From Leptotrichia sp. OH3620_COT-345 (lineage in GTDB: Bacteria; Fusobacteriota; Fusobacteriia; Fusobacteriales; Leptotrichiaceae), in NCBI RefSeq assembly GCF_003932895.1, contig NZ_RQYW01000002.1:124001-188000 (forward strand): a DNA stretch of 64,000 nucleotides, written 5' to 3'. The notes beneath the pieces are model-generated. The model searched no databases. It saw nothing but the letters and a program-made list of their open reading frames with translations, and had not been told where the DNA came from. The translations under genes and the position numbers were made by a program. Shown in pieces: positions 34,395 to 44,071 of this stretch (position 1 is its first letter; each line of letters starts with the position of its first letter).

Positions 34395-35096
34395 CTATGA
34401 TTTTTTAAATTTTATTTTATAATTTTTTTCTTTCCAACATTTTTCACTAAAATCCCCTTTTTTCATTCCTGAAACATATTTATTTCCATTAACGTAAAAA
34501 CGCAAAAATTTCCGAGTCCATATTCCTTTATCAGGTATTCCTATTCTAGGAGATTTCATTATTTTTTTAGGTTCCTTACTCATTTCAAAATCAATATATA
34601 ATATATTTTCATTTATTTTCTGTACATTTTCATTTCTATTTATAACCGTTATTTCCGACATATTGAATTTATCATTTATTCCTACAGCTTTTGTAAGCTT
34701 TCCCGGACCGTTACTTACAAGAATACCTGTTTTCCCTCTATTTGTTTCCATTATACCCAGTCCGTCTAAAGGTTCTATTCCTCTAATAAGAACTGCCTGA
34801 GGGTTTCCTTTTTCACATGCGACGATATTAAGCATTTTATGAGTGTGCATTGTATAAATGTACACCGTTCCTCCTTTTCCATACAATGCTTCCACTTTAG
34901 GTGTCCTTTTTCCTTTATAACTGTGACAGGCTTTATCAATAATTCCAAGATATGCTTCCGTTTCAGTAATATAGCCAGACAGAATATTTTCACCACTTTT
35001 TACTATCAAAAGCTTTCCAAGTAAACTTTTTGCCAATGTTACAGTATCTTGCTTAAAAAAATCCTTAAATATGTTTTTTTCTTTATTTACTTTCAT
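34395..35096 (-). CDS. 3-methyladenine DNA glycosylase (Aag/MPG family)
   Basis: Excises alkylated purines. The 233 aa protein has TETEAYLGIIDKACHSYKG, LYGKGGTVYIYTMHTHKMLN, NPQAVLIRGIEPLDG and SNGPGKLTKAVGI in family order; the Glu of ETEAY is the catalytic residue. Size fits the family. It seems to stand alone between the foldase gene and a divergent gene. Confidence 0.9.
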   Translation of the reverse strand: MKVNKEKNIFKDFFKQDTVTLAKSLLGKLLIVKSGENILSGYITETEAYLGIIDKACHSYKGKRTPKVEALYGKGGTVYIYTMHTHKMLNIVACEKGNPQAVLIRGIEPLDGLGIMETNRGKTGILVSNGPGKLTKAVGINDKFNMSEITVINRNENVQKINENILYIDFEMSKEPKKIMKSPRIGIPDKGIWTRKFLRFYVNGNKYVSGMKKGDFSEKCWKEKNYKIKFKKS

Positions 35097-35238
35097 TTTT
35101 TAAAATTTCCTTTTCAATTTTTCTTAATTTTTTCTACATTTTACATTATATTAAAGTTTTTTTCCACTATGAAAAATAATTATAGTATTTTTCTTTTTCA
35201 ATATGATAAAATATTAAAAAACTCAAGGAGGAATTAAA

Positions 35239-36108
35239 ATGGAAAAATTGAAATTCAAATTTAAAAAAAAAGTTTTAATCATTACTTCTGTGTTATCACT
35301 ATTATTATTTTCTTATCTTCCGGCAAATCAACCAAAATCAAAAAAGTTACTTTCTAAAAATTCGGTAAAATCTATGAAAAAAGCTGAAATTTCAATTTCA
35401 AAAGAAGAACTTAATACAGTTGCTGAAAAAGTTTTCAAAAATGAAGCTTCAGGTATAAAAAGTAATTTAGTCTACTGGAATACAGGAGAAAATTTTCCTT
35501 CTCTTGGAATAGGCCACTTTATATGGTATAAAAAAGATGAAAGAGGGATTTTTGAGGAAAGTTTTCCTCCTCTTATAGAATATTTTAAATCTAAAAATGT
35601 AAAATTACCTGAAATTATTGAAAAAAATAAATATGCACCATGGACAAATAGAGAAGAACTTATGAAATTAAAAGATGAAAAAAATCCCGCTATAGAAAAA
35701 TTGACGGAATTCTTATATAATACTAAAGATATACAAATTGAATTCATTTTTAAACGTCTGGAAGCTTCCCTCGGAAAAATGCTCGCAATTTCTAAAAATA
35801 AGGAAAATGTGAAAAAGCAATTTTACAGGGTAGCAAACTCTCCTAACGGACTTTATCCTCTAATTGATTATGTAAATTTTAAAGGTGAAGGCACAAATCC
35901 AAAGGAAAGATATAAAGAAGAAGGCTGGGGATTACTTCAAATCCTTGAAAATATGAAAGGAACCAGTCCAGGAAAAGAAGCCCTCATTGAATTCAGCGAT
36001 TCTGCAAAATATGTTCTTCAAAGAAGAGTAAATAATTCAGATCCTTCAAGAAATGAAAAAAGATGGCTGGAAGGTTGGTTTAAAAGATGTGATACTTATA
36101 AAGAATAA
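35239..36108 (+). CDS. exported protein of unknown function, lysozyme-like candidate
   Basis: 289 aa with a basic N-terminus and one hydrophobic segment (VLIITSVLSLLLFSYLPA), signal peptide or anchor. The mature part contains FKNEASGIKSNLVYWNTGE, FPSLGIGHFIWYKK, FEESFPPLIEYFK and EEGWGLLQILENM. The pattern Glu...GIGHF...WGLLQ recalls muramidase folds, in which the first Glu would be catalytic, but I cannot name the family. SD GGAGG and ATG are clear. It is divergent from the glycosylase gene and followed by a strong hairpin. Confidence 0.6.
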   Translation: MEKLKFKFKKKVLIITSVLSLLLFSYLPANQPKSKKLLSKNSVKSMKKAEISISKEELNTVAEKVFKNEASGIKSNLVYWNTGENFPSLGIGHFIWYKKDERGIFEESFPPLIEYFKSKNVKLPEIIEKNKYAPWTNREELMKLKDEKNPAIEKLTEFLYNTKDIQIEFIFKRLEASLGKMLAISKNKENVKKQFYRVANSPNGLYPLIDYVNFKGEGTNPKERYKEEGWGLLQILENMKGTSPGKEALIEFSDSAKYVLQRRVNNSDPSRNEKRWLEGWFKRCDTYKE

Positions 36109-36162
36109 AGATATATCTTAAATTTAAATATAGTAAATATTGGATTTTTAATTAAAAAAATT

Positions 36163-36188
36163 TATGAGGGCTTATTTTCGCCCTCATA
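36163..36188 (+). terminator. terminator after the lysozyme-like gene
   Basis: TATGAGGGC (36163-36171), 8-nt loop, GCCCTCATA (36180-36188), followed by GTTTTAT. Confidence 0.8.
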
Positions 36189-36232
36189 GTTTTATCTACT
36201 TTTAAAAATTTTCCTGAAGTACTTATCTCAAT

Positions 36233-36404
36233 ATTTCACCATCTTAATGAAGAGGCTGATTATAAAAACTTGAGTATAAATTCTACAATAGTTAAAGTCC
36301 ATCAGCATAGTGCCGGTGTAAAAAAGGGGTAAAAAATGGTGAAGTATCAACATAAAAAAAGACATCTTGTAAAATGTTTTTTTAATAAGATAAAACTCTA
36401 TTAA
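36233..36404 (+). other. possible structured RNA with a short ORF
   Basis: TTCACCAT (about 36234-36241) could pair with ATGGTGAA (36336-36343), enclosing GCTGAT (about 36256) and ATCAGC (36301-36306). AAGGGG precedes the ATG at 36336, which opens a 22-residue ORF (MVKYQHKKRHLVKCFFNKIK and two more) to 36404; a hairpin ACAT/ATGT with a T run lies inside it. It matches no riboswitch I know; I compared lysine, TPP, SAM, FMN, THF and c-di-GMP consensus cores by eye. Confidence 0.3.
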
Positions 36405-36512
36405 AAGAATAGCTATGTTTTATTATACTTCTCCTTTGTAAACTAACTGTTAATTTACTGTAAAATTAATGTAAAAACATAATTATTATAACTTATTTTT
36501 GAATATTTAATA

Positions 36513-36521
36513 TGATATAAT
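36513..36521 (+). promoter_or_regulatory. extended -10 promoter of the LD-carboxypeptidase gene
   Basis: TGATATAAT: TG at 36513, TATAAT at 36516-36521, 60 nt before the ATG; no good -35 at 17 nt. Confidence 0.5.
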
Positions 36522-36581
36522 GTGAAAAACAGAAATTTATTATAAAATCAATAAATATCTGCTATTATAGGAGGTAAAGCT

Positions 36582-37652
36582 ATGCACAAACCTAAAATAT
36601 TGAAAAAAGGAGATAAAATTGCTGTTGTTAGCTTATCAAAAGGAGTTCTTGGAGAAAATTTCTGCAAACACCAGCAATTACTTGGAACTGAAAGATTGAA
36701 AAAAATGGGATTTAGAGTTATTTTTATGCCTAATTCTCTGAAAGGAATCGAATATATAGAAAAACATCCTGAAAAAAGAGCTGAAGATTTAAAAGCGGCC
36801 TTTAAAGATGATAATATAAAAGGAATTATCTGTGCCATAGGAGGCATTGACGGGTATAAGATTTTTCCTTATCTTATGAAAGATCAAGAATTTATCAGTT
36901 TAGTAAAAGAAAAACCTAAAATATTTACAGGCTTTTCAGATACTACAGTTCATCACTTGATGTTTCATCGTTTAGGAATGCAAAGTTTTTACGGACCAAC
37001 TTTTCTGACTGACATAGCCGAGCTTGATAACAACCTTTTACCTTATACTGAAAAATACTGGAATATCTATTTGGGAAACCCTTTAAATAAAATTATTTCG
37101 AGTGATATATGGTATGAAGAAAGAACCGACTTTTCTGAAAAATCTCTGGGAATACCGAGAATATCACATAAAGAATCTCGAGGCTTTGAACTTCTTCAAG
37201 GAAAAGAAACCTTCAGTGGAAAATTACTCGGAGGTTGTTTGGAATCTCTTTACAATATCATATCAGGAGACAGATTTAACGAACAGAAAGAAATTTGTGA
37301 AAAATACAAAATTTTTCCTTCTAAAGAAGAATGGAAAGGAAAAATACTGTTTATAGAAACTGCCGAAGGAAAACCCTTACCTGAAGAATATGAAAAAATG
37401 CTTGAAACGCTTAAGGAAAAAGAAATTTTTAATGTAATAAACGGAATAATAGTGGGAAAACCCCAAGATGAAGTCTACTATGATGAGTATAAAAAAATTT
37501 TATGTAAAGTTATTAATAATACTGAACTTCCTATTCTTTATAATGTTAATTTCGGTCACGCTTATCCCCGTTGTATTTTGCCCTACGGGCTTAATATTGA
37601 TTACAATCATTCAGAAAAAAAGATTCTATTTAAAGAACCTTTGTTTCAGTAA
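36582..37652 (+). CDS. S66-family peptidase (LD-carboxypeptidase/MccF-like)
   Basis: 356 aa serine peptidase. The Ser-Glu-His triad of S66 is visible: Ser119 in TGFSDTTVHH, Glu259 in ILFIETAEG and His326 in NVNFGHAYPR. The N-terminus (LKKGDKIAVVSLS) and AIGGIDGYKIFPYL also fit. LD-carboxypeptidases trim tetrapeptides in cytoplasmic murein recycling; the MccF branch cleaves microcin C-type toxins. The length and GFSD..HH pattern are nearer MccF-like proteins, so the substrate is open. Start: AGGAGG and ATG. No signal peptide, hence cytoplasmic. Confidence 0.85.
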   Translation: MHKPKILKKGDKIAVVSLSKGVLGENFCKHQQLLGTERLKKMGFRVIFMPNSLKGIEYIEKHPEKRAEDLKAAFKDDNIKGIICAIGGIDGYKIFPYLMKDQEFISLVKEKPKIFTGFSDTTVHHLMFHRLGMQSFYGPTFLTDIAELDNNLLPYTEKYWNIYLGNPLNKIISSDIWYEERTDFSEKSLGIPRISHKESRGFELLQGKETFSGKLLGGCLESLYNIISGDRFNEQKEICEKYKIFPSKEEWKGKILFIETAEGKPLPEEYEKMLETLKEKEIFNVINGIIVGKPQDEVYYDEYKKILCKVINNTELPILYNVNFGHAYPRCILPYGLNIDYNHSEKKILFKEPLFQ

Positions 37653-38247
37653 TTTTAATAGAATTTTTTAAGTAATGATTCCGATAAATTTAAAAATAAT
37701 ATTACTTATATTAAGTACAGTATGTATAACATATTATTTTTTCATAACATATATTTTCATATAAAGGTAAAAAACTAGATACAATCTCATTTTTCATAAA
37801 GTAAATGAGCGTAAAGTTGGAATTTTAAAAACTTCCGACTTTTTTCAGTAATAAGTTCCCTATCTTTAAACATTTTTATTTGAAATAAAAATTTTACATA
37901 TGGAAAATAAGTGTTTTTTAATTATTTATAAAAGTAATTTATAATTACCGATATCGTTATTTTTTTAGAAATATTGAATATTTTACTGTATTCCCTTAAT
38001 CAGACATAAAATTACTGCTGCTGCATTAAAAATTAAAATTGACAAAAAAATTTTTTCCTTATCTTTATTCAATTTATTTTTATTTTTTAATATGGTCACT
38101 TCTCAAAAAATTGAAATAATTGTAATTATTGTTACAGCTTTGAGCATTTCTCTATGTATATATTTTGTACTATTAAAAAATATTAAAATAGTTAATATAT
38201 ATCTAATATAATATATAAATAATATTATTTTTTTCAATTTTTTTCTC
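37653..38247. other. intergenic stretch without a supported gene
   Basis: About 600 nt of very AT-rich sequence. Frames are short on both strands and I see no hairpin with a T tail, repeat or promoter that I would defend. Confidence 0.4.
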
Positions 38248-38430
38248 CTAAAATAAAAATTTAAACAGAATTATAAAAAATAAAGATAAAATTGTTGGTA
38301 AAATAAAACGGAATTTATAAATTTTTATATTAATTTCTTTATAAGGATTATACAATCCGTGAAAAATAAGACAGATAATATATGAAATTAACCAAAAAAC
38401 CGACGATATAACATAACAACTCAATATCAT
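38248..38430 (-). CDS. small hypothetical membrane protein
   Basis: 60 aa, largely hydrophobic, with two predicted membrane segments (ISSVFWLISYIICLIF and ILPTILSLFFIILFKFLF) around a short polar loop. No SD is visible before the ATG at 38430. It sits downstream of decayed ORFs and may be part of them; existence as a real gene is doubtful. Confidence 0.3.
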   Translation of the reverse strand: MILSCYVISSVFWLISYIICLIFHGLYNPYKEINIKIYKFRFILPTILSLFFIILFKFLF

Positions 38431-38467
38431 AATTAAAATGGAATATATAAAATAAAATTTTTTTATT

Positions 38468-38749
38468 TTATCTCACATGTTCATTCCCTCTCTGAGAAAT
38501 TTTGAATTCTATCGCTCTTCCCTTATTGTTAATATAAATTCTTGAATCTCCTTTATATTTACGGTAATAATAATCTCTTTGTAATATTTCCAATATTTCT
38601 GGATATGTTAATGCTTTTCCTCCTTTTATTTTATTATAATTTAGTAATCCTTTTTTTATTGTTTCCTCTTCAGTTTTTGGTAATTTGTAGTTACCCGGAT
38701 ATATAGCTATATTAAGATGCAAAATCTTTACTACCACCATTAAATGCAA
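38468..38749 (-). CDS. hypothetical ORF in a decaying region
   Basis: 93 aa; the part after about residue 18 looks like a folded soluble protein (GNYKLPKTEEETIKKGLLN, ALTYPEILEILQRDYYYRKY, SRIYINNKGRAIEFKI). The first residues overlap the end of the next ORF in another frame and no SD is present, so the start is probably not genuine. It may be a C-terminal module of a polymorphic toxin or its relic; family not recognised. Confidence 0.35.
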   Translation of the reverse strand: MHLMVVVKILHLNIAIYPGNYKLPKTEEETIKKGLLNYNKIKGGKALTYPEILEILQRDYYYRKYKGDSRIYINNKGRAIEFKISQRGNEHVR

Positions 38750-39012
38750 GATTTTTTTACAAATTCCATCTCTGTTTCATTTATTTTAGTTGCAGCTATT
38801 GTTTTTACTATTTCCAAGCTGTAAGCTATTTTAAATGCTGTGCGTTTTTCACTTCCATATCCTGAAACTAACTTTTTCAAAATTTCTCCTGCTTCATATA
38901 CCGTTAAAAGTGTTCCTATTATTCCAAGATATGAATTTTTTAAAAAATAGTTTGTTACAATTCCCGCAGCCAATATAAAAACATCTTTAACTTCTATTTT
39001 TTCTTTGTCCAC
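38740..39012 (-). CDS. hypothetical ORF, likely 5'-truncated by frameshift
   Basis: 90 aa from a GTG with no SD. It includes a hydrophobic stretch (FILAAGIVTNYFLKNSYLGI) and KRTAFKIAYSLEIVKTIAAT. In the adjacent frame an ATG 20 nt upstream gives MQYIEMLWTKKK and stops; joined by one shift, the two would make a continuous N-terminus (MQYIEML then DKEKIEVKD). Family not recognised. Confidence 0.35.
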   Translation of the reverse strand: MDKEKIEVKDVFILAAGIVTNYFLKNSYLGIIGTLLTVYEAGEILKKLVSGYGSEKRTAFKIAYSLEIVKTIAATKINETEMEFVKKSCI

Positions 39013-39179
39013 AACATTTCTATATATTGCATTATTGTTCCTGTGTTAAATTATAATCATTTCTTATCGCTATTTCTAACATTTTAGTGTTACTTAATTT
39101 AGAATTACGGTTTAATTTGTTTTCACTGATTTATAGTATAAATTTTTCCTGCACCGTCTTTAAATTTTGGATCATTCAT
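39013..39179 (-). pseudogene. short frameshifted gene with an intact ribosome binding site
   Basis: AAAGGAG sits 7 nt before an ATG (39179) that encodes MNDPKFKDGAGKIYTINQ and stops; the next frame continues ENKLNRNSKLSNTKMLEIAI plus NDYNLTQEQ before a stop. A single shift restores about 49 residues. The DPKFKDGAGKIYT string recalls the ends of large secreted toxin/adhesin proteins, but that is an impression only. 39180-39409 holds nothing else. Confidence 0.4.
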
Positions 39180-39409
39180 TTCTTTACTCCTTTTAATAAC
39201 CACATTTTTTAAGACTGCCAACTTTTCTATTTTATATAAATATTCTACAATACGGAATTATTATTTGTCAAATTTTTAAAATATACTGCTTAACACTTTT
39301 TATTTACTGTTTTATTTTAAGTTTTACAAGTTAAAAATTTTTTATTTTAAAAACAGTCTCCTTTCTGAATATATTATAAATATTAATTTTAAATCCGTAT
39401 TTAAAAAAC

Positions 39410-39454
39410 CTCGCTATTTCTGTTTGATTTTAATAAATCTTATTAAATAGCGAG
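39410..39454 (-). terminator. terminator of the phosphodiesterase gene
   Basis: CTCGCTATTT (39410-39419) pairs with AAATAGCGAG (39445-39454); on the minus strand GTTTTTTAAA follows. Confidence 0.75.
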
Positions 39455-39475
39455 ATTCTATATAGCGAAGTTTTA

Positions 39476-39925
39476 TTATCTTAATCTTTTCTGTTCAAAT
39501 CCCTTTCCGTCATAAATTACATATTTTCTGTCTTGTAATGCTCCGGGATTCAAATATACTATTCCGTCCTTTTCTTTCATATACTCTATATGAGTATGTC
39601 CGTATATGCATATGTCGACATTTTCAGAAAACGCTTTTTTCTCAAGCTCGTTTAAATTTCCTTTTACTCCGAAAAGATGTCCGTGAGTCAGTAACACTTT
39701 TTTTCCGTTAAGTTCAAATATTTCAGTATCCTTTGTTTCCCTATCGTAATAATCGGTGTTTCCTTTTACTATCTTAAAAGGTATCTTATCATATACAAAA
39801 GACATATCAATAGCATCTGTACTGTGGTCTCCTGCAAAAATAACCAATTCAGGATTTTCCGTTTCTATTGCTTTCTGGAAATACTCAAGTCTTGTATGAC
39901 TGTCAGAGCAAATAAGTATTTTCAT
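39476..39925 (-). CDS. YfcE/MJ0936-type metallophosphodiesterase
   Basis: 149 aa calcineurin-like phosphoesterase with all metal motifs: CSDSHT, FAGDHS, GNTDYYD, LTHGHLFG and YGHTHIEY. Members hydrolyse phosphodiester model substrates; the natural substrate is unknown. SD AAAGGA and ATG are clear. It follows the stress-protein-like gene by 11 nt, so the two are cotranscribed. Confidence 0.9.
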   Translation of the reverse strand: MKILICSDSHTRLEYFQKAIETENPELVIFAGDHSTDAIDMSFVYDKIPFKIVKGNTDYYDRETKDTEIFELNGKKVLLTHGHLFGVKGNLNELEKKAFSENVDICIYGHTHIEYMKEKDGIVYLNPGALQDRKYVIYDGKGFEQKRLR

Positions 39926-39936
39926 ATATTTCCTTT

Positions 39937-40692
39937 CTACACTATAAATATAGGTTTTTTAAGATTTTCAAGAAGTCTTATGCCTAATTTCCCCGTAATT
40001 CTTTCAACCATGACAGTATATCTCAAATCACCCATTAAAATAAAGTCATACTTTTCAGATTCTTCCATTATAGTTTTAAAAGTATCTCCTGTTTTTTCAA
40101 TAAGATTGTAATTATCACCGAATTTTTCCTTTAAATTATCTTCTGAATTTACATTTACTCTTAAAACGTCTATTTTCTGCTCATCAAACATATAAAAGAA
40201 AGTAAACAGCGTTTTATTTGCATTGTAAGCTCCGTCATCCAACAGCACGATTTTATCAAGCTCAAACGTCTCAATATTGGGAAGAATAACAAGAGGTTTA
40301 AAGCTGCTTCTTAACAATTCCTTTAAATATGGACTTACTTTTTCATTTTTAACAACTACAAGTAAATCATATTTTTTTAATTCATCAAGAGCAACTTCCA
40401 CTGTTTCTCCATCTTTGGAATATACTTCCGAAAATTCCCGTTCCATCTTTTCCTTTACAGTTTTAAAACTTTTCTCCTCAAGTTCCTTATACTCTTTAAA
40501 AGCATAATTTGCACCTATGTTTAACCCTATTCCTTCTATTGTTACAGGAAATATTTCATATTTGAGAATATCTTTTACATATAATGCATCTATTTCAACA
40601 TTATATTTCTTTTTGAACACTTTTCCGAATTCAAGCAGCGGTTCAATTTCATTTTCAGCTGAAACTAAAAACAAAGCTTTTTTTAACAACAT
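39937..40692 (-). CDS. universal-stress-protein-like protein of two half-domains
   Basis: About 251 aa. Both halves begin like UspA folds (KKALFLVSAENEIEPLLEF; KIVLLDDGAYNANKTLFTF) and end like them (FKPLVILPN; LKKPIFIV), with KYDLLVVV and KYDFILMGD strands. The Gly-rich ATP loop is not obvious, so it may not bind nucleotide. The ATG at 40692 with GGGAG 8 nt upstream is chosen over a GTG 9 nt earlier that overlaps the SD. Role unknown; it precedes the phosphodiesterase gene. Confidence 0.6.
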   Translation of the reverse strand: MLLKKALFLVSAENEIEPLLEFGKVFKKKYNVEIDALYVKDILKYEIFPVTIEGIGLNIGANYAFKEYKELEEKSFKTVKEKMEREFSEVYSKDGETVEVALDELKKYDLLVVVKNEKVSPYLKELLRSSFKPLVILPNIETFELDKIVLLDDGAYNANKTLFTFFYMFDEQKIDVLRVNVNSEDNLKEKFGDNYNLIEKTGDTFKTIMEESEKYDFILMGDLRYTVMVERITGKLGIRLLENLKKPIFIV

Positions 40693-40759
40693 AAGAATCA
40701 CTCCCTTTTACTATTTTATATATTTTTAAAACTGTTACCGTTTTCTTTCAATACAATTT

Positions 40760-43324
40760 TTATTCTTTTTCTTCTTCAGCTTCAGGATTTTCAGTTATTT
40801 TAACAGTAGAAGCAACTTTTTCTTCATTCCTTACTTTCATAATTCTCACTCCCGATGTGGATCTTCCTATTACTGAAACCGTATCCACTTTTGTTCTTAT
40901 TAAAGTTCCTTCAGAAGTTATAAGCATTATTTCTGTTGTATTATCTACTATTTTAACATCTACTATTTTTCCTGTTTTTCCACTGATTTTTAAGTTTATG
41001 ATTCCTTTTCCGCCCCTTGTTTGAACTTTGTACTCATTAAGATCCGTTCTTTTCCCATATCCTTCTTCCGTTATCGTCATAACACTCAAGTTTCTATTTT
41101 CTTCTTTCATAGCTAACGTTATTATAACTGCAGCAACAACATAGTCACCATCTCTTAATGTTATACCTTTGACTCCTGCAGCACTTCTTCCCATACTTCT
41201 TACATCTTCTTCACAGAATCTTATGGAAATACCGTTTCTTGTAGCAATAAATACTTCATCTTTACGGCTTCCGCTCGTAAGTCCGACAAATTTCAGCTCG
41301 TCTTCTTCACGCAAAGTCAATGCTCTTATTCCTGTTTTATTTATGTTTGCAAAAAGTGTAAGTTCCGTTTTCTTTACTACTCCGTCTTTCGTTATAAAAA
41401 ACAATGTCTTATCTTTTTCAAATTCTCTGACTCTTATTACCGTACTTACTTTTTCATCTTCAGACAGTTTAATAAGATTATTTATGAGCTTACCTCTTGC
41501 TTGTTTGCCCGCTTCAGGAATTTCATAGACTTTCATGCTGAATACTTTCCCTTTTGTAGTGAATATAAGGAGAGTATCAAGATTTCTAGCTATATACATA
41601 TCTTTTATAACATCATTTTCCACAGTATTTGTAGCACTTACTCCTACTCCTCCACGTCTCTGGGAATGATATGTATCAGTTGCCATTCTTTTTACATAAC
41701 CTTTTTCAGTCAAAGTAACGACAACATCTTCATCTTTTATCAAATCTTCTATACCTATTTCTATTCTTGCATCCTTTATTTCCGTCTTTCTCTTGTCTCC
41801 GAAATCTTCCTTCAGTTTAATAACTTCATCTTTTATTATTCTGAACTTTTTAGAATCATCTGCAAGTATTGATCTCAGTTCTTCTATTAACAGCATGAGT
41901 TCCCTGTATTCCTGTTCGATTTTATCTCTTTCAAGACCTGTAAGCCTTTGTAATCTCATATCAAGTATGGCTTTTGCTTGAATTTCAGAAAATCCGAAAC
42001 TTGATATTAATTTTTCCCTTGCTTCATTGGCATCTTTTGATCCTCTTATTATTTTTATTACTTCATCTATATTGTCAAGGGCTATTTTAAATCCTTCCAA
42101 TATATGTGCCCTGTTCTCAGCTTTATTCAGCTCAAACTGTACTCTTCTTGTGACAACATTGTATCTGTGCACCAGATAATTTTCCAGAATCTGCTTTAAA
42201 TTCAAAATTCGCGGAGCATTGTTCACAAGTGCCAACATTATTATTCCGAAAGTATTCTGTAAATCCGTAAATTTATAAAGACTGTTAAGTATAAGTTCAC
42301 TTTCTTCACCTTTTTTCAGCTCAATTACAATTCTTATACCTTCTCTATCAGACTCATCCCTTAAATCCGATATTCCTGTCAATTTTTTTTGTCTGACAAG
42401 CTCGGCAATTTTTTCTATTAATCTTGCTTTATTTACTTGATAAGGAAGTTCGGTAACTATTATTGATTCTTTACCGGATTTTGAAGTTTCTATTTTTATT
42501 TTTCCGGCAACCTTTATTTTCCCTCTCCCCGTTCTATATGCTTCATATATCCCCTGTTTTCCATTTATTATACCTCCTGTAGGAAAATCAGGACCTTTTA
42601 CATAAGTTATAAGTTCATCTATGCTTATTTCGGGATTATTTATTAATGCCACTATTCCGTCACATATTTCAGATAAATTATGCGGAGGAATATTGGTTGC
42701 CATACCTACAGCTATTCCTGTAGAGCCGTTTAATAGAAGATTAGGCAGCTTTGCAGGCAATACTGTAGGTTCATCCAAACTTTCATCAAAGTTTTTCCTA
42801 AAGTCTATTGTATTTTTATCTATATCCGCAAGAAGTTCAGCAGTTATTTTAGCCATCCTAGCTTCGGTATATCTCATTGCCGCAGCTTCATCACCATCTA
42901 CCGATCCGAAGTTACCGTGCCCGTCTACAAGCATATATCTCATATTGAAATCCTGTGCCAATCTCACCATTGCATTATATACCGATGAATCTCCGTGAGG
43001 ATGATACTTACCTAAAACTTCCCCTACGATTCTGGCAGATTTTTTAAAAGGTTTTTCATGAGTCATTCCCATTTCATTCATTGCAAAAAGTATTCTTCTA
43101 TGGACAGGTTTCAGTCCGTCTCTTACATCAGGCAATGCCCTGCTTACTATGACACTCATAGAATAATCAAGATAAGATGCTTTTATTTCATCTTCAATAT
43201 ATATATTTACTTCATTTGTCATATTTGTTTCTTTTATTTCTTCAACGATAATATCTCTATCATCATTAGTCTCTTCGATTACCTCATCTTCTCTTTCTTC
43301 ATTATCTTTGAAATCATCAGACAT
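40760..43324 (-). CDS. gyrA: DNA gyrase subunit A
   Basis: 854 aa, the DNA-cleaving subunit of gyrase. [20 protein letters not shown] and [11 protein letters not shown] are near the N-terminus, the catalytic Tyr is in [11 protein letters not shown], and the C-terminal beta-pinwheel includes the GyrA box SQRRGGVGV; the box has Val where Arg or Lys is usual, and a later blade repeats TRGGKGI. An acidic N-terminal extension of about 35 residues precedes the conserved start. It lies downstream of gyrB and an acetyltransferase gene. Its leader has a strong stem-loop between the SD and ATG (43322-43380). Confidence 0.97.
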   Translation of the reverse strand: MSDDFKDNEEREDEVIEETNDDRDIIVEEIKETNMTNEVNIYIEDEIKASYLDYSMSVIVSRALPDVRDGLKPVHRRILFAMNEMGMTHEKPFKKSARIVGEVLGKYHPHGDSSVYNAMVRLAQDFNMRYMLVDGHGNFGSVDGDEAAAMRYTEARMAKITAELLADIDKNTIDFRKNFDESLDEPTVLPAKLPNLLLNGSTGIAVGMATNIPPHNLSEICDGIVALINNPEISIDELITYVKGPDFPTGGIINGKQGIYEAYRTGRGKIKVAGKIKIETSKSGKESIIVTELPYQVNKARLIEKIAELVRQKKLTGISDLRDESDREGIRIVIELKKGEESELILNSLYKFTDLQNTFGIIMLALVNNAPRILNLKQILENYLVHRYNVVTRRVQFELNKAENRAHILEGFKIALDNIDEVIKIIRGSKDANEAREKLISSFGFSEIQAKAILDMRLQRLTGLERDKIEQEYRELMLLIEELRSILADDSKKFRIIKDEVIKLKEDFGDKRKTEIKDARIEIGIEDLIKDEDVVVTLTEKGYVKRMATDTYHSQRRGGVGVSATNTVENDVIKDMYIARNLDTLLIFTTKGKVFSMKVYEIPEAGKQARGKLINNLIKLSEDEKVSTVIRVREFEKDKTLFFITKDGVVKKTELTLFANINKTGIRALTLREEDELKFVGLTSGSRKDEVFIATRNGISIRFCEEDVRSMGRSAAGVKGITLRDGDYVVAAVIITLAMKEENRNLSVMTITEEGYGKRTDLNEYKVQTRGGKGIINLKISGKTGKIVDVKIVDNTTEIMLITSEGTLIRTKVDTVSVIGRSTSGVRIMKVRNEEKVASTVKITENPEAEEEKE

Positions 43325-43380
43325 TATGTTTATTTATGTATAATCGGAATTTTTTTATTCCTAAAATTATACATCTCCTT
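43322..43380 (-). promoter_or_regulatory. ribosome binding site separated from the gyrA ATG by a stem-loop
   Basis: On the minus strand AAGGAG (43380-43375) is followed by TGTATAAT (43373-43366), GGAAT, a 7-nt loop, ATTCC, and ATTATACA (43344-43337), then 12 nt and the ATG (43324). The stem has 8 + 5 bp. No SD exists closer to the ATG. Confidence 0.6.
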
Positions 43381-43488
43381 TCTCTTTGTTTTAAAAATTT
43401 TCCGACAAAATTTCTTGTCTGAAATTTTTATTTTAAACTATTGTATTAATTCTAAAATAACAGAATTTTATTATTTTATATATTTTTT

Positions 43489-43959
43489 CTAATTCAATAT
43501 TTTTTCCATTCCTATTTTCTGAACTTTTAATCCGCATTTTTCGTAAAACTTTAAAGCCTGCTCATTACATGCCCATACATTAAGCGTTAGATTATAACAT
43601 TTATTTTCTTTTGCATATTCCAGTATATATTCATAAAGCTTCTGCCCTGTTTTCTGACCTCTTACTTTTTCATTTACACATAAATCATCAATATATAAAG
43701 TTTTTACATTATTTAAACTTGAAGATTTATATTCCTGAAAAATACAAAAAACATATCCTATTACTGTTTCTTCATCATTTAAAGCAACAAATACAGGTTT
43801 TTTGTCATTTTTTAAAATAAGTTCCAACTCCCGCTCATTATATTTTTTAGCTCCCTGCTTAAAAATATCGGGTCTTTTATCGGAATGTACTTTATGTACT
43901 TGATACAGCAATTCATTTATTTGAGGAATGTCCTTATTTAAAGCTCTTCTTATTTTCAT
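43489..43959 (-). CDS. GNAT-family N-acetyltransferase
   Basis: 156 aa. Acetyl-CoA fold with IGYVFCIFQEY, the substrate-side strand LYIDDLCVNEKVRGQKTG (acetyl-CoA loop RGQKTG) and LNVWACNEQALKFYEKCG at the C-terminus. It resembles small-molecule or protein N-terminal acetyltransferases; the substrate is not readable. It sits between gyrB and gyrA, possibly cotranscribed. Confidence 0.9.
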   Translation of the reverse strand: MKIRRALNKDIPQINELLYQVHKVHSDKRPDIFKQGAKKYNERELELILKNDKKPVFVALNDEETVIGYVFCIFQEYKSSSLNNVKTLYIDDLCVNEKVRGQKTGQKLYEYILEYAKENKCYNLTLNVWACNEQALKFYEKCGLKVQKIGMEKILN

Positions 43960-44071
43960 ATTTCTGTCTTTCCTTTTTTAGTAAAATTAAATGATTAAAC
44001 TTTACTTTTTCTTCATTTTTAGATTACAAATATAAATTCATCTGTAAATTATACCTGTATATTAAATAAGA

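Noticed and set aside
36233-36404. Lysine riboswitch
   Set aside because: AGAGG and AGTA-like strings are present, but the conserved CGCCGAAG and GGCTGTCA segments are not, and the fold is too short.
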